64,000 nucleotides of DNA from the NCBI GenBank assembly GCA_002239045.1, contig MPNN01000002.1, positions 62,001 through 126,000 on the forward strand, written 5' to 3'. Made by a program: the position numbers and the translations under genes. The stretch's first letter is position 1. Each line of letters starts with the position of its first letter. The notes beneath the pieces were generated by a model that did not search any database, was not told the DNA's origin, and saw only the letters and a list, made by a program, of their open reading frames with translations. This DNA is from SAR202 cluster bacterium bin127. GTDB lineage: Bacteria; Chloroflexota; Dehalococcoidia; Lucifugimonadales; Lucifugimonadaceae. Positions 48,178 to 58,177 of the stretch are shown one piece after another.

Positions 48178-49158
48178 CTAACGTGGGTCGATATTGAACT
48201 CAAACGAGACTTGAAGGGTGTATGGATCGTAGTTGACGTAGTGGGTCCGGTCTACTCCCTGTTCCAATCTAAAATACGTCGATTCCAAGTCATCAATTGC
48301 CGTTGCTGCATCTGCAAAACCAGCGATGCAGTCCCATGAGTTCGTGGTGGCTAGCAATTGAATGTGACGCGACTTGACCTCGCCCAATATCAACTCCCAA
48401 AACCTAGCTTGTACCTGACGACCACCCGGCACCTCAAAGCCGTCGATCAACAATACGGGCGATCGGCCCTCGTTTTCGGCCCGTAACGAGAATACGACAA
48501 TTGCCGACGCTATCATCATCAGCCGCACAGCATCCGCGCCGATAGCAATCACACTGCGGAATCTTGCTTCGGATGAAGTTCCTGCCTCAGCATAGTGATA
48601 TCCAAACTCATATTCACCGCGATATTCCCGCACCACTGGCGTCATCGTCGACCGCAATGGTCGATGCCCGTACTCCTCCGGCATTTTCATAGGCTGCCCG
48701 TATTCGGCCCCAATTTCCGAGGCGAATAGCGCGCCCGCTTGAAACACGCGCTCAGCATTGGCAATCTCGATAAACCTTTCGCCGACGGTCCCGTTTTTGA
48801 TTTCGAAAAAAACAATCTCTTCGCTGAGACGTTGGATCAAAATAGGTCTTGGAACCCCATTTGCCGATTGCTTCCTCACCATAAGAGCCATCATGTCAGG
48901 GTTAGTTCGATAGAAACTATCGTCATCGGCAACGTATCTTACCGTCTTCCAAGCTAGTGGATGCATCTCGGCATCGGTCGCGCCGTTCCGCCCGTCCAAC
49001 AAATACGTGAGAAAATCGGACCTAAACCGACTGGATTCGCCGGCGAAGAGGTTTACTTGCCCTAAACGCGGGATCTCAAGATCCTTGATACCGCGATAGT
49101 CATCGATTTTGATGCTCGGGATGTGAATCCCAGAACTCAGTTTTTCAGCTTGACGCAT
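48178..49158 (-). CDS. OLD/AAA-type ATPase-like protein with degenerate Walker A
   Basis: A protein of about 326 residues starting at MRQAEKLSS (ATG at 49158, AAGGA upstream; the ORF-track TTG start adds 26 residues). The N-terminus has IDDYRGIKDLEIPRLGQVNLFAGES, the AAA_15/21-type opening, but the P-loop reads AGESSRFRS instead of G-x4-G-K-S/T. The Walker B VLLIDGFE and the distal IQLLATTNSWDCIAGF are kept. It may bind without hydrolysing ATP. It forms a unit with the DUF3226 gene. Confidence 0.75.
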   Translation of the reverse strand: MRQAEKLSSGIHIPSIKIDDYRGIKDLEIPRLGQVNLFAGESSRFRSDFLTYLLDGRNGATDAEMHPLAWKTVRYVADDDSFYRTNPDMMALMVRKQSANGVPRPILIQRLSEEIVFFEIKNGTVGERFIEIANAERVFQAGALFASEIGAEYGQPMKMPEEYGHRPLRSTMTPVVREYRGEYEFGYHYAEAGTSSEARFRSVIAIGADAVRLMMIASAIVVFSLRAENEGRSPVLLIDGFEVPGGRQVQARFWELILGEVKSRHIQLLATTNSWDCIAGFADAATAIDDLESTYFRLEQGVDRTHYVNYDPYTLQVSFEFNIDPR

Positions 49159-49250
49159 CACGAAACTGTCCTTAAACGGATGCGGGTTTGATGCGAAAGT
49201 GCCCGCGTTTCTGTTGTAACGTGAGTCTACACCCAACCAACTGACTCACC

Positions 49251-50195
49251 ATGCTACACCGCACCCTCGGAAAATCCGGCATCCCAGTCTCCATCGCTTC
49301 TTACGGCGGTGGTGGCCCGAGTCAGTTCGGCAAAGCCGCCGGCCTAACTTCGAATCAACGCCGTGACCTCATCGCCCGCGCTCTGGACCTCGGCATCAAC
49401 ATGTTCGACACCGCTGCCAATTACGGCGACAGCGAGGAACAACTCGGGCAAGCCCTAAACGGCGCCCCGCGCGACTCGTTCCTCATCGCCACAAAGTGGA
49501 CTTGGAAGACGCCCGACGGCAACTTGCCCGACACCGATTCAGTAGTCTCATCGGTAGAGCGAAGCTTGCGCCGCTTCAACACCGATGTCATCGACATCAT
49601 GCAGATCCACGGCATCCGCCCGGAGAATTACTTCGAACTCACTGAGCGATACGCACCGACGCTTCAGAATCTCAAAGAGCAAGGCAAAGTCCGACTCATC
49701 GGCTTCTCCGAGATGATGACCGATGATTCGAAACACACCGTGCCGCAAACCGCCCTCGAAGAGCATCCCGACGTATGGGACACCATCATGCTCAAATACG
49801 GCATCCTCAACCAATACGCCGCCAAAGAAATCCTTCCGCTCGCCCAGAAACTCGGCGTCGCCATCCTAAACATGGCACCCGTCCGTTTCACCCTCACCAG
49901 ACAACACGAATACGAGCAACTCCTACAAAACTGGCGCAAAGAAGGCGACATCGACGTCGACCATCCAAAACTCCGCGACGGCCTAGATTGGCTAATCACC
50001 GAAGACGCTCCCTCCATCATCGCCGCCGGCTACAAATTCGCCGCCGACCATCCCGGAATCTCAACCGTCATCACCGGAACATCCAACATCCAACACCTAG
50101 AAGAAAACGTTGCCGCCTTCGAAAACCCAACCCTCCCCGACGAACACATGGAACTACTCAAACAACTCCTAGGCAACTCCGCCGCACCGCGTTAA
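49251..50195 (+). CDS. aldo/keto reductase
   Basis: A 314-residue AKR barrel. The catalytic Asp and Tyr are in FDTAANYGDSE (residues 47-57), Lys in IATKWTW and His in IMQIHG. NADPH-binding residues lie near VITGTSNIQHLEEN. It probably reduces a carbonyl or oxidises a sugar. The ATG follows CTCACC with no strong ribosome site. It is divergent from the ATPase/DUF3226 pair and convergent with a methyltransferase. Confidence 0.9.
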   Translation: MLHRTLGKSGIPVSIASYGGGGPSQFGKAAGLTSNQRRDLIARALDLGINMFDTAANYGDSEEQLGQALNGAPRDSFLIATKWTWKTPDGNLPDTDSVVSSVERSLRRFNTDVIDIMQIHGIRPENYFELTERYAPTLQNLKEQGKVRLIGFSEMMTDDSKHTVPQTALEEHPDVWDTIMLKYGILNQYAAKEILPLAQKLGVAILNMAPVRFTLTRQHEYEQLLQNWRKEGDIDVDHPKLRDGLDWLITEDAPSIIAAGYKFAADHPGISTVITGTSNIQHLEENVAAFENPTLPDEHMELLKQLLGNSAAPR

Positions 50196-50203
50196 CTCAC
50201 CAC

Positions 50204-51652
50204 TCATTCCAACGGAAACAGAGCCGAATTCTTCTCGATACGTCGGAACAGCTCGTCCAGCGACAAAACACTCAGTCTCGGCAGGACTCGATCCTCGATC
50301 TCAACCATTCCGGATTCTTCGGCTTCGCGTAAAATCTCTCCGTCAACGTAGCCCGTCGTAATTAGCACTCCCGCTACCACGCCATCCTCGCTTCTCTGAT
50401 CCAATATCCGTTTTGAGACGGCCAGTATCGACTTGTCAATCGTACTTTCACCCACAACCTTGACGATCGCGTGGTAAGACCCGCTAAGAGCACCCGCAAA
50501 CGAAACGACGCCGTCGATCCCTTCGCCGATGTCTTGTAGGTTGCGCCACGGGACGCAGTTCGGAATCTGACTGATCACCGCGCGTTCGAATCTCAACGGA
50601 TCGACATCTGCAAACTCACGCCAAGCGGCGACATCGGTGGGTTTTGTTGACAACAACCCTTTGACCTGAAAATCATCGTTCATTTCGCCCCGACGGAATC
50701 GATCGCGCAGAACGCTCAACGCCATCGGCTCTACGTCGATGCCAACCCAAGATCGCCTAAGTCGTTCCGCTGCGACCATCGTCGTTCCACAGCCGCAGAA
50801 AGGGTCCAAAACCAAATCGCCTTCGTTGCTTGAAGACTGGATTATGCGCTCAAGCAATCGCAGAGGTTTTTGCGTCGGATATCCGGTTCGCTCCGGAGAC
50901 CAAGTCTGCAACGAGTTGATGTCCGTCCACCAATCAGGCATGTGTGCACCGCGATCGAGGTCGCGTTCTCGGGCATCGATGCTCACACCTCCTCGAGACT
51001 CTACGAGATTTTTCGAAGCCTCCGAATACTCGGTGTACTGTGGATTGAAGAGATACTCCCCGCTCTTGGAGAAACGTAGTATCACATCGTGCTTCCGGGC
51101 GAAATCGCGACGCGGCACACCGCCGCCTCGATACGCCCAAACTATCTCGTTACGGAAATTCTCGCGCCCGAATACCGCATCCATGATCACCTTCAGATAG
51201 TGGCTAGCCGTCGGATCGCAATGCAGATAGACGCTACCGGAAGGCTTGAGCAGGCGACTTATCTCGACGAGACGAGGTGTCATGTTCACCAGATACGCCA
51301 TCAATCGATCCCGTCCAATCACCTTGAGTAACCCTGAAACAGTCTCAGTGACTCGTTCGCCACGATGCTCCTGTACCGTCGTCTCGTACAACGCTTCCGA
51401 CTCATCATCCCAAACCCAAACATCCTCGAACGCCGGAAGATGTGCTTCCGACCTCAACACCGAAGGCCCACGAAACACGATCTTGTAGTTTTTATTCGAA
51501 TTGAATGGCGGATCCAGATAAACCAGATCGACCGTCCCCGCCTCCATCCCCCGCATCACCTCAAGGTTGTCGCCGAGATAAAGACGCCGCTGCCCGATTC
51601 TTAAATGATCAACATTAGAAACCGATCCGATTGCAGATGCGTATTCCGTCAT
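50204..51652 (-). CDS. DNA methyltransferase with C-terminal restriction-like domain (second copy)
   Basis: A protein of about 482 residues, from MTEYASAIGS (ATG 51652; the ORF-track start is 18 codons earlier). The methyltransferase core has YLDPPFNSNKNY and DPFCGCGTTMVAA, closely parallel to the gene at 37448. The C-terminal 120 residues resemble an Mrr-like fold (GIDGVVSFAGA, YHAIVKVVGES, AGVLITTGYVD) but the Q-x-K catalytic pair is not evident. The endonuclease may be inactive, leaving a solitary methyltransferase. Confidence 0.82.
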   Translation of the reverse strand: MTEYASAIGSVSNVDHLRIGQRRLYLGDNLEVMRGMEAGTVDLVYLDPPFNSNKNYKIVFRGPSVLRSEAHLPAFEDVWVWDDESEALYETTVQEHRGERVTETVSGLLKVIGRDRLMAYLVNMTPRLVEISRLLKPSGSVYLHCDPTASHYLKVIMDAVFGRENFRNEIVWAYRGGGVPRRDFARKHDVILRFSKSGEYLFNPQYTEYSEASKNLVESRGGVSIDARERDLDRGAHMPDWWTDINSLQTWSPERTGYPTQKPLRLLERIIQSSSNEGDLVLDPFCGCGTTMVAAERLRRSWVGIDVEPMALSVLRDRFRRGEMNDDFQVKGLLSTKPTDVAAWREFADVDPLRFERAVISQIPNCVPWRNLQDIGEGIDGVVSFAGALSGSYHAIVKVVGESTIDKSILAVSKRILDQRSEDGVVAGVLITTGYVDGEILREAEESGMVEIEDRVLPRLSVLSLDELFRRIEKNSALFPLE

Positions 51653-51845
51653 GTCGAATTGCGTGTCGCGTCGCTGGGTTCGTGTCCGCAATCTGTCAGA
51701 AGACAACCTCGCGGGGTGTGAATTTAAGGTTGATGCTATATTTGGCGCAGTCTACGATTGAACTCACAGATAACTCCCGGGTCCGATAGAAAAACCAACA
51801 TCATACCCGTCATCGCATCCTCCCGATATCGAAAGGACCCTTAAC

Positions 51846-52856
51846 TTGACCACATCGTCAGCCACTGTCGCCGAATCTACCGTCAACCGTGAACACGCCG
51901 AGACCATCGAGCGCATCGTCGCTAACGTCGGACGCGTGATCATCGGTAAAGATGACGCCATCCGGCTCGGCGTGGTTGCTTTGCTCAGTCGCGGGCATAC
52001 TCTCGTCGAAGACGTCCCGGGAGTTGGCAAGACGATGCTGGCGCGCTCCCTCGCCATCACTACCGGTTGCGATTTCAAACGACTGCAGTTTACCCCCGAT
52101 CTGCTGCCCAGCGACGTCACTGGCGCATCGGTGTACAACCAGCAGATCGGCCAGTTCGAGTACCGACCCGGCCCGGTTATGGCACAAGTCGTGTTGGCGG
52201 ACGAAATCAACCGCGCCACGCCCAAAACACAGTCCGCATTGCTCGAGGCAATGGGCGAGCAGCAGGTGACCGTAGAAGGCGTAACCCACCTGCTCCCTAG
52301 TCCCTTCACCGTCATCGCGACCCAGAACCCGATCGAATACGAAGGCACCTTCCCTCTGCCAGAAGCGCAACTCGACCGTTTCTTCATGCGCATTTCGCTC
52401 GGATATCCAGACCCGCGCGAAGAGGTCTCGATCATGGATGGCCGGGAAGCCACCGATCCTATCGACTTGTTGCAACCAAGTTGCACTCCCGCAGAAGTCG
52501 TCGCTCTTCAGCAATACGCCGATTCGATCTACATCGACGAGCTCATTAAGCAGTACATCGTCGAGATTGCCAACGCAACCAGAAGCCACCCGGATACAAC
52601 GCTCGGCGTCTCGCCGCGCGCCAGCATCAATTTGATGAAGGGTGCGAAAGCATTTGCGATGTTGCAGGGGCGCGACTACGTGATACCCGACGACGTGAAG
52701 GCCATCGCCGTCCCCGTCATGTCTCACCGCGTTCTCCTGTCGCCGTCGGCTCGGATGCGAGGCATCAATCAGAGCACAATCGTCAACGAGGCGCTCGATC
52801 AAATCAGCGTGCCCGGCGCCGCCGGTGGCCGCATCGCCGCCGCAGTGACCGCGTAG
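51846..52856 (+). CDS. MoxR family AAA+ ATPase
   Basis: A 336-residue AAA+ ATPase. Walker A is VEDVPGVGKTML, Walker B VLADEINRATPKTQSALLEAM, and the sensor ATQNPIEYEGTFPLPEAQLDRF is the MoxR signature. Start is TTG with AAAGGA upstream. It is first in a MoxR-DUF58-transglutaminase operon, where MoxR acts as a chaperone for the associated proteins. Confidence 0.95.
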   Translation: MTTSSATVAESTVNREHAETIERIVANVGRVIIGKDDAIRLGVVALLSRGHTLVEDVPGVGKTMLARSLAITTGCDFKRLQFTPDLLPSDVTGASVYNQQIGQFEYRPGPVMAQVVLADEINRATPKTQSALLEAMGEQQVTVEGVTHLLPSPFTVIATQNPIEYEGTFPLPEAQLDRFFMRISLGYPDPREEVSIMDGREATDPIDLLQPSCTPAEVVALQQYADSIYIDELIKQYIVEIANATRSHPDTTLGVSPRASINLMKGAKAFAMLQGRDYVIPDDVKAIAVPVMSHRVLLSPSARMRGINQSTIVNEALDQISVPGAAGGRIAAAVTA

Positions 52857-52890
52857 CGCCCATCTAAAGCCGATAAGAAGCAAACAAACC

Positions 52891-54300
52891 GTGCAAGGAA
52901 CGCTCCCGAAGATTGGAAGAGGCATCGCGACCCGAGTCGAAGGCCGCAGTTTATTGCGCACGATCTGGAGCGGATTGGTTAGTTACCGGGTGCTGATCGG
53001 CATCATCGTCCTGATCAGCATGATGGTCTTAAACAGTGTCTCCACCGGTTTCGACCTCGCGATGCGGCTCGCTTATCTGTTAGTGATACTGGTTATCATC
53101 TCGTGGGTTTGGTCACGTGTCGGCGCATTTAACATGCGGGCCAGCGTCAGTCGTCCGACCGGACCATTCTCAGTCGGCGACGTGTTGAGCGAACGCATCA
53201 TCATCCAAAACTCCAACGGCGCGCCTAAGGCATGGGTAGAGGTCGAAGACAAAACCACCCTGCCAAACGTCCAATTCCGCGAGGTCACCAATTTCGGCCT
53301 CATGGTCACCTTCAAACGCGTCGAGATGGCGGCGGCGCTCACGCAACGCGGAGAGTACGATCTCGGTCCCTTGGTTATCCGAGCTTCTGACCCATTCAAC
53401 CTCTTTCCTCGCGACATCCAGTTCGAAGGCATCGACAAGGTTCTCGTATATCCGCGAGTACTACCCATCCCCGATATCGCGGTCTCCCGCGTTCTGCTGG
53501 CCGATGGCCACTCCCGTCGTCAACGCATGAACGTACTCTCGACCGACGTCGCATCGGTCCGCGAATACGCTGACGGCGACCCCATTGGCCGGATCCATTG
53601 GTTGACTACCGCCCGTACTGGCGAACTCATGGTCAAGCAGTTCGATCAGGGGTCGGCAGGGGAGATGTGGGTGATTTTCGATCAACACATCGAATCCCAA
53701 GCCGGAACCGGCGAGGACTCCACTGACGAATACGGCGCAACCGTCGTCGCCTCGATCATCGACAAGTACACCCGTGTCTTTACGGAAGTCGGATATGTGG
53801 CCCACGGTAGCAATTCACTGCTCGCCGCGCCCGACCATACCGGTTCGCACAGAGAAAACATCCTCCGTCACATCGCCGCATCAAAACCCTCCGGCAATGT
53901 TCCAATCCTGGAAATCCTCGCTGTCCTCGACCGCGAACTCTTCGTCAGCTCAACCGTCGTCATAGTTACCGCGGCCGGCGAGGGCGACTGGATCGACGCC
54001 CTTGGCATGCTCCGCAGACGTGGAATCCAAGTCATCTGCATCGTGCTCGATCGACAGTCGTTCGGTGGCGATTCAAACGAATCGGCCATCCCGCGCCTCT
54101 CCACCGCCGGCATCACCACATACCGCATCTCCAAAGGCGACGACATCACCGACGCTTTGGGTACCACCGCCGACGCCGACGCCGCTGCGGCACGCATATC
54201 CGCACTATACGCCAGCGGCGCTGGTCAACCAGAAACCGTCCTCACCCAACCCATCCCACCAACCGCATCCAATTTCAAACCTCCGTCTGACGTTTCGTGA
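52891..54300 (+). CDS. DUF58 domain protein
   Basis: A 469-residue protein with two N-terminal membrane helices (about 33-75) and the DUF58 region around VREYADGDPIGRIHWLTTARTGELMVKQF (residues 230-258), followed by a von Willebrand-like segment (MWVIFDQHIESQAG). Start GTG 52891. It is linked to MoxR upstream (35 bases) and overlaps the transglutaminase gene by 4 bases (GTGA). Confidence 0.92.
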   Translation: MQGTLPKIGRGIATRVEGRSLLRTIWSGLVSYRVLIGIIVLISMMVLNSVSTGFDLAMRLAYLLVILVIISWVWSRVGAFNMRASVSRPTGPFSVGDVLSERIIIQNSNGAPKAWVEVEDKTTLPNVQFREVTNFGLMVTFKRVEMAAALTQRGEYDLGPLVIRASDPFNLFPRDIQFEGIDKVLVYPRVLPIPDIAVSRVLLADGHSRRQRMNVLSTDVASVREYADGDPIGRIHWLTTARTGELMVKQFDQGSAGEMWVIFDQHIESQAGTGEDSTDEYGATVVASIIDKYTRVFTEVGYVAHGSNSLLAAPDHTGSHRENILRHIAASKPSGNVPILEILAVLDRELFVSSTVVIVTAAGEGDWIDALGMLRRRGIQVICIVLDRQSFGGDSNESAIPRLSTAGITTYRISKGDDITDALGTTADADAAAARISALYASGAGQPETVLTQPIPPTASNFKPPSDVS

Positions 54301-57300
54301 CTACCGCTACCGCAGAACTCGGCAACATCTTCGGCCGCTCGAACCGTTCAGCACGAACGCGTCGTTTATTGCGTCGACGCCTGATGCGGCGCGCCTTACT
54401 CGCCGATATACCCGCCAATGATTGGATCGCACTCGGCCTCCTGACTTGGATGCTCACGATGGTCGCATGGTCCGTCCAGCTAGCAGATTGGGGAGACTTA
54501 CCGAACATCGCACCAACCGCGATCCTGGCCGCCGGGATCGCATTTTTCGCATCGCGCATCCGCGGCCACCAATCGAACCTCGTTCTCGCATCGAAATTCG
54601 CCCTGTTCCTCCTCGCCGGTATCGTCGTCGTCTTCTGGCAAGGCTCGCTTAACGCCGAGGGCGGCAATCCTATCGCTCGCTCAGTCGACGCCTGGGACCG
54701 CTTCGGAATCTGGATCGATATCGCCATCAACGGCGGTGTCAGCGCAGACCAGATCCCATTCGCAATGCTAATGATGACCTTCGCATGGGTACTTGGCTAC
54801 ATCGTCACCGCCCTCACTTTCCGATTTCATAGCCCGTGGATACCCGCACTGATGCTTGGTTTGGCCCTGTTGACAAACTTGAGCCACCGCATCGGAGAAC
54901 ACGAACAGACCTTTTATCTATTCATGTTCGGCGCGGTCGCACAGTTCGCGCATCTCGTTGCCGTCGGCCGTATCAATCAATGGCGAGAATCCGGACTTAC
55001 CTTTCCTCGTGAAGCACGGTGGATCGCCGCTCGAGACGGACTGATCCTCGGTTTCGTCGTCATGATCATCGCTGCATTGTTGCCGCTAGCTCTACCAAGA
55101 TCAGAACCGCTCAGCGACCGATGGAACACGATATTCCTCGATCCCATCACCCAGTTCCGCGATACCGCCGAACGACTCCTAGCCGGGATCCCAAGCGGCG
55201 ACGATGACCTCATCTACTCACCCAACTCCATATTGCCCTTCCAGGGCGGCATCCAACTCACCGACGATCCTGTGATGTGGATCCGTTCACGATACGCCAA
55301 GCTACACCCGGCGCGCGTTTATCAGGAGTACACATCCCAGGGTTGGCTCACCGCGCCCAGCGTCGCACTACCCGCCAACTCCGGTACCAAACTCCTCGTC
55401 AACCCAATCGAAAACGGTGTCACTGATCGCGCCAGAATCGATATCGCCGTCGAACCACTCGGCAAGACCGATCTCGTGATTCCCGCCGCGGCCGTCTACG
55501 CACTCGATTACAAAGCCGAAATCGAAGTCTTGGAGCCCCTGGCCTGGGACATTCCCCTGGCCGGCAGCCCGGCCACCCTTGCCGATCTACCCGAAGATCT
55601 GCGCGATTTCGCCTTCAGGTTGCGCGAACGACTGATGAAACTCGCCGAGGACTCGCCAATATACTCGCCCCCGGACAGCGCAAACGATAGGCCGCCCTTC
55701 ACCCTAAACACGCAACCCGTCATGACCGCTGACGAGGTCAACTCCGTTATTCGCCAGATGCAATCCGGCGTCGACCCGGTTATCAATGTCGACGAACAAA
55801 TCACCTACACCATCACCGCCAGTTCTCTCGAAGATATTGCACTGAACAGGGCCGGTGATTTCGTCGAAATCACATTCGCCATATCCGACGAATCCCTCGA
55901 CGAGATGCTCAACGGTTTCGACTCAACGCCGGAAACGGTCGGCATTCGAGTCTCAACCCAGATACTCAATATTGCTGCAGAATTGAACGATGGCGCCGGG
56001 CCGAGAAGGCTTGAAATCATCATCTCACCCGAAAACCTAAATTCGTTGGCAATCCCCGATCTAGACCCCCTCGGATCGACCCGACAACAGGCATCCACCC
56101 GCTTCCGCATCACCGCCGAAAACATCAAAGACATGGACCTCCGACGTTCCGGTATCGACTGGCAATCTTTCAGCTACCGAGTCTTTGCCGAAGCCGACGG
56201 CACTAACGCCAGTATCATGCGGCTCGTCCGCCGAGGTCCAACCGAGCAGAACACCGTCACGTTCGACAAGATCCTTGAAGAAAACCAGCGATACAACGTA
56301 ACCACCTACATCTCCACCGCCGAGAATGCGGAACTTGCCGCATCGTCCGAAGACTACCCAGGTTGGATCACCGACCGATACCTGCAGCTCCCAGAATCCA
56401 TACCCATCGAGGTCGGCGCTCTCGCCAGAAAAATCGTCGATGATGCCGGCGCCGTGACATCTTGGGAGAAGACCATTGCCATCAAGGAATGGCTCCAACA
56501 GCAGGTCTATTCGCTCGAGATCGAAGGCCCCGGACCGCGCGATGACGCCGTCTACTACTTCCTATTCAAAACCGTCCACGAACCGTGCCCCGCTGATTTC
56601 ACGAATTGCGATCAATCCAAGCGCAAAGGCTACAGCCAATACTTCGGATCCACCGCCACCGTCATGCTCCGGCACGTCGGAGTTCCCGCACGCATGATCG
56701 CCGGATGGAGCATTGGCGAATACGTCCCCGAACAAGGCCAATTCCTCATCCGCGACCGAAACCGCCACGGTTGGACCCAGATTTTCGCCCCTCCCTACGG
56801 TTGGATCGACATTGAAGTCACACCCGGGAGACCAGCAGCCCCCCGAAACATTCTCGTTCCGACCTCGCCGACCACCGGCATCCCACCCGAACTTCCAAGC
56901 TCGGCAGAGTTCGATCCCGACTACCTCGAATACCTAGAGGACCTCGACGACCTCGCCCTCCTCGAACAGGAACTGCGAGCCCGTGGACAGTTCACCAACT
57001 CCGCCAGGGACGAATCCATCTTCGATATTCCCGTCGTCCCCACCGCATCCGCCGCCGCCGCTATCGCGATTCTCATCCTTATTCTCGTCGCTTGGCGTTG
57101 GAACCTTAGAGGCCAACCTGAAGCCGTACGAGCCTACTCCCAGTTCATCCGCGTCGCATCGATCCTCGGATACAGCAGACCTTCCCACGCATCAGTGCGG
57201 GAATTCACCAGCCAGATCGGGGCCATGACTGGCCGCTACGGCGACGCAAGATTGATCACAGATGCATTCGAAAAGACCGTCTACGGTCCGCCAATGCCAG

Positions 57301-57566
57301 CCTCAACGGAAACCGCAACCACAGACGCCACTCCTAGTATCGAAAACTCCGAAAAAATCGGCGCGTCTCCAGCCGACTCGACCGACGCCGACCTCACCGA
57401 CAACGCTACAATCGAGGTCGAACCATCTCCCATCGCACCCAACTTGGGTGACGCATGGCGCAGCTTGGCTCGCGCAATGCTACGACACCGACTACTCAGC
57501 ATTTTCGGCATGACTCCACCATTCGCCGCTGACGAACCCCAAGAACAATACCGCTTTACTACATGA
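54297..57566 (+). CDS. membrane transglutaminase-like (TgpA-type) protein with altered catalytic triad
   Basis: A 1089-residue protein. Several N-terminal membrane helices (about 40-270) are followed by a large extracytoplasmic region, a transglutaminase-like domain around 700-850, and a last helix near 920 with a cytosolic tail (DUF4129-type). In the transglutaminase core the place of the catalytic Cys reads KGYSQYFGS (Ser780), His is kept in NRHGW (H824), and the Asp position is Glu (IDIEVTPG, E840). It is probably not an active transglutaminase. It is coupled to DUF58 and overlaps ogt. Confidence 0.88.
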   Translation: MTTATAELGNIFGRSNRSARTRRLLRRRLMRRALLADIPANDWIALGLLTWMLTMVAWSVQLADWGDLPNIAPTAILAAGIAFFASRIRGHQSNLVLASKFALFLLAGIVVVFWQGSLNAEGGNPIARSVDAWDRFGIWIDIAINGGVSADQIPFAMLMMTFAWVLGYIVTALTFRFHSPWIPALMLGLALLTNLSHRIGEHEQTFYLFMFGAVAQFAHLVAVGRINQWRESGLTFPREARWIAARDGLILGFVVMIIAALLPLALPRSEPLSDRWNTIFLDPITQFRDTAERLLAGIPSGDDDLIYSPNSILPFQGGIQLTDDPVMWIRSRYAKLHPARVYQEYTSQGWLTAPSVALPANSGTKLLVNPIENGVTDRARIDIAVEPLGKTDLVIPAAAVYALDYKAEIEVLEPLAWDIPLAGSPATLADLPEDLRDFAFRLRERLMKLAEDSPIYSPPDSANDRPPFTLNTQPVMTADEVNSVIRQMQSGVDPVINVDEQITYTITASSLEDIALNRAGDFVEITFAISDESLDEMLNGFDSTPETVGIRVSTQILNIAAELNDGAGPRRLEIIISPENLNSLAIPDLDPLGSTRQQASTRFRITAENIKDMDLRRSGIDWQSFSYRVFAEADGTNASIMRLVRRGPTEQNTVTFDKILEENQRYNVTTYISTAENAELAASSEDYPGWITDRYLQLPESIPIEVGALARKIVDDAGAVTSWEKTIAIKEWLQQQVYSLEIEGPGPRDDAVYYFLFKTVHEPCPADFTNCDQSKRKGYSQYFGSTATVMLRHVGVPARMIAGWSIGEYVPEQGQFLIRDRNRHGWTQIFAPPYGWIDIEVTPGRPAAPRNILVPTSPTTGIPPELPSSAEFDPDYLEYLEDLDDLALLEQELRARGQFTNSARDESIFDIPVVPTASAAAAIAILILILVAWRWNLRGQPEAVRAYSQFIRVASILGYSRPSHASVREFTSQIGAMTGRYGDARLITDAFEKTVYGPPMPASTETATTDATPSIENSEKIGASPADSTDADLTDNATIEVEPSPIAPNLGDAWRSLARAMLRHRLLSIFGMTPPFAADEPQEQYRFTT

Positions 57567-58111
57567 CCCCAAACCACATCGCAACAGAAATCTTCCAAAC
57601 CGACCTCGGCTGGATCGCAATCGCTGCCAACCACCGCGGCATCGTTCGGACCTCCTTACCAGAACCAACGCCAGAATCCGCCCTCCAAAGCATCGAACCG
57701 ACCAACACCAAATTCGAAACGTCCAAAGCCGTCGATCACAGTTCTGGCAACCGACCCGAACTCCTAGCCCAAACGAAAGACCTCCTAACTCGCTACTGCA
57801 ACGGTGAAGACGTCCGACTCGCCGACATCCCCATCGACGATACCGCTTGGACTCCTTATACCTCGCGCGCCCGAGCCGCATGCCGCGAAATTCCACGAGG
57901 CCAAACTCGGACCTACGCCTGGCTCGCCCAACAAGCATCCGGCAACACCAACTCAGCCCGCGCCGCCGGCAGAGCAATGGCTACCAATCCCACACCCATA
58001 ATCGTCCCCTGCCACCGAGTAATCGCCACCAACGGCCATCTAAACGGATTCGGCGGCACCATCGGCCTACCCCTAAAACAACGCCTCCTACAAATGGAAG
58101 GCGCAATCTAG
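57563..58111 (+). CDS. ogt: methylated-DNA--protein-cysteine methyltransferase
   Basis: Ogt/Ada-C repairs O6-alkylguanine by transferring the alkyl group to its own cysteine. The 182-residue protein has the helix-turn-helix IPRGQTRTYAWLAQQ and the active-site PCHRVIATNG. Its start overlaps the transglutaminase gene by 4 bases (ATGA). The extra 40 residues between domains are modest. It is the last gene of the operon. Confidence 0.94.
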   Translation: MTPNHIATEIFQTDLGWIAIAANHRGIVRTSLPEPTPESALQSIEPTNTKFETSKAVDHSSGNRPELLAQTKDLLTRYCNGEDVRLADIPIDDTAWTPYTSRARAACREIPRGQTRTYAWLAQQASGNTNSARAAGRAMATNPTPIIVPCHRVIATNGHLNGFGGTIGLPLKQRLLQMEGAI

Positions 58112-58177
58112 CACCACAATCGCCGGTACGACGAATCCAGAAACCTGAAGCACACTCCCTCCCCTCACCCGCGAAGG

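Noticed and set aside
51858-52961. 367-codon minus-strand ORF over the MoxR gene
   Set aside because: Shadow of moxR, whose AAA+ motifs are complete.
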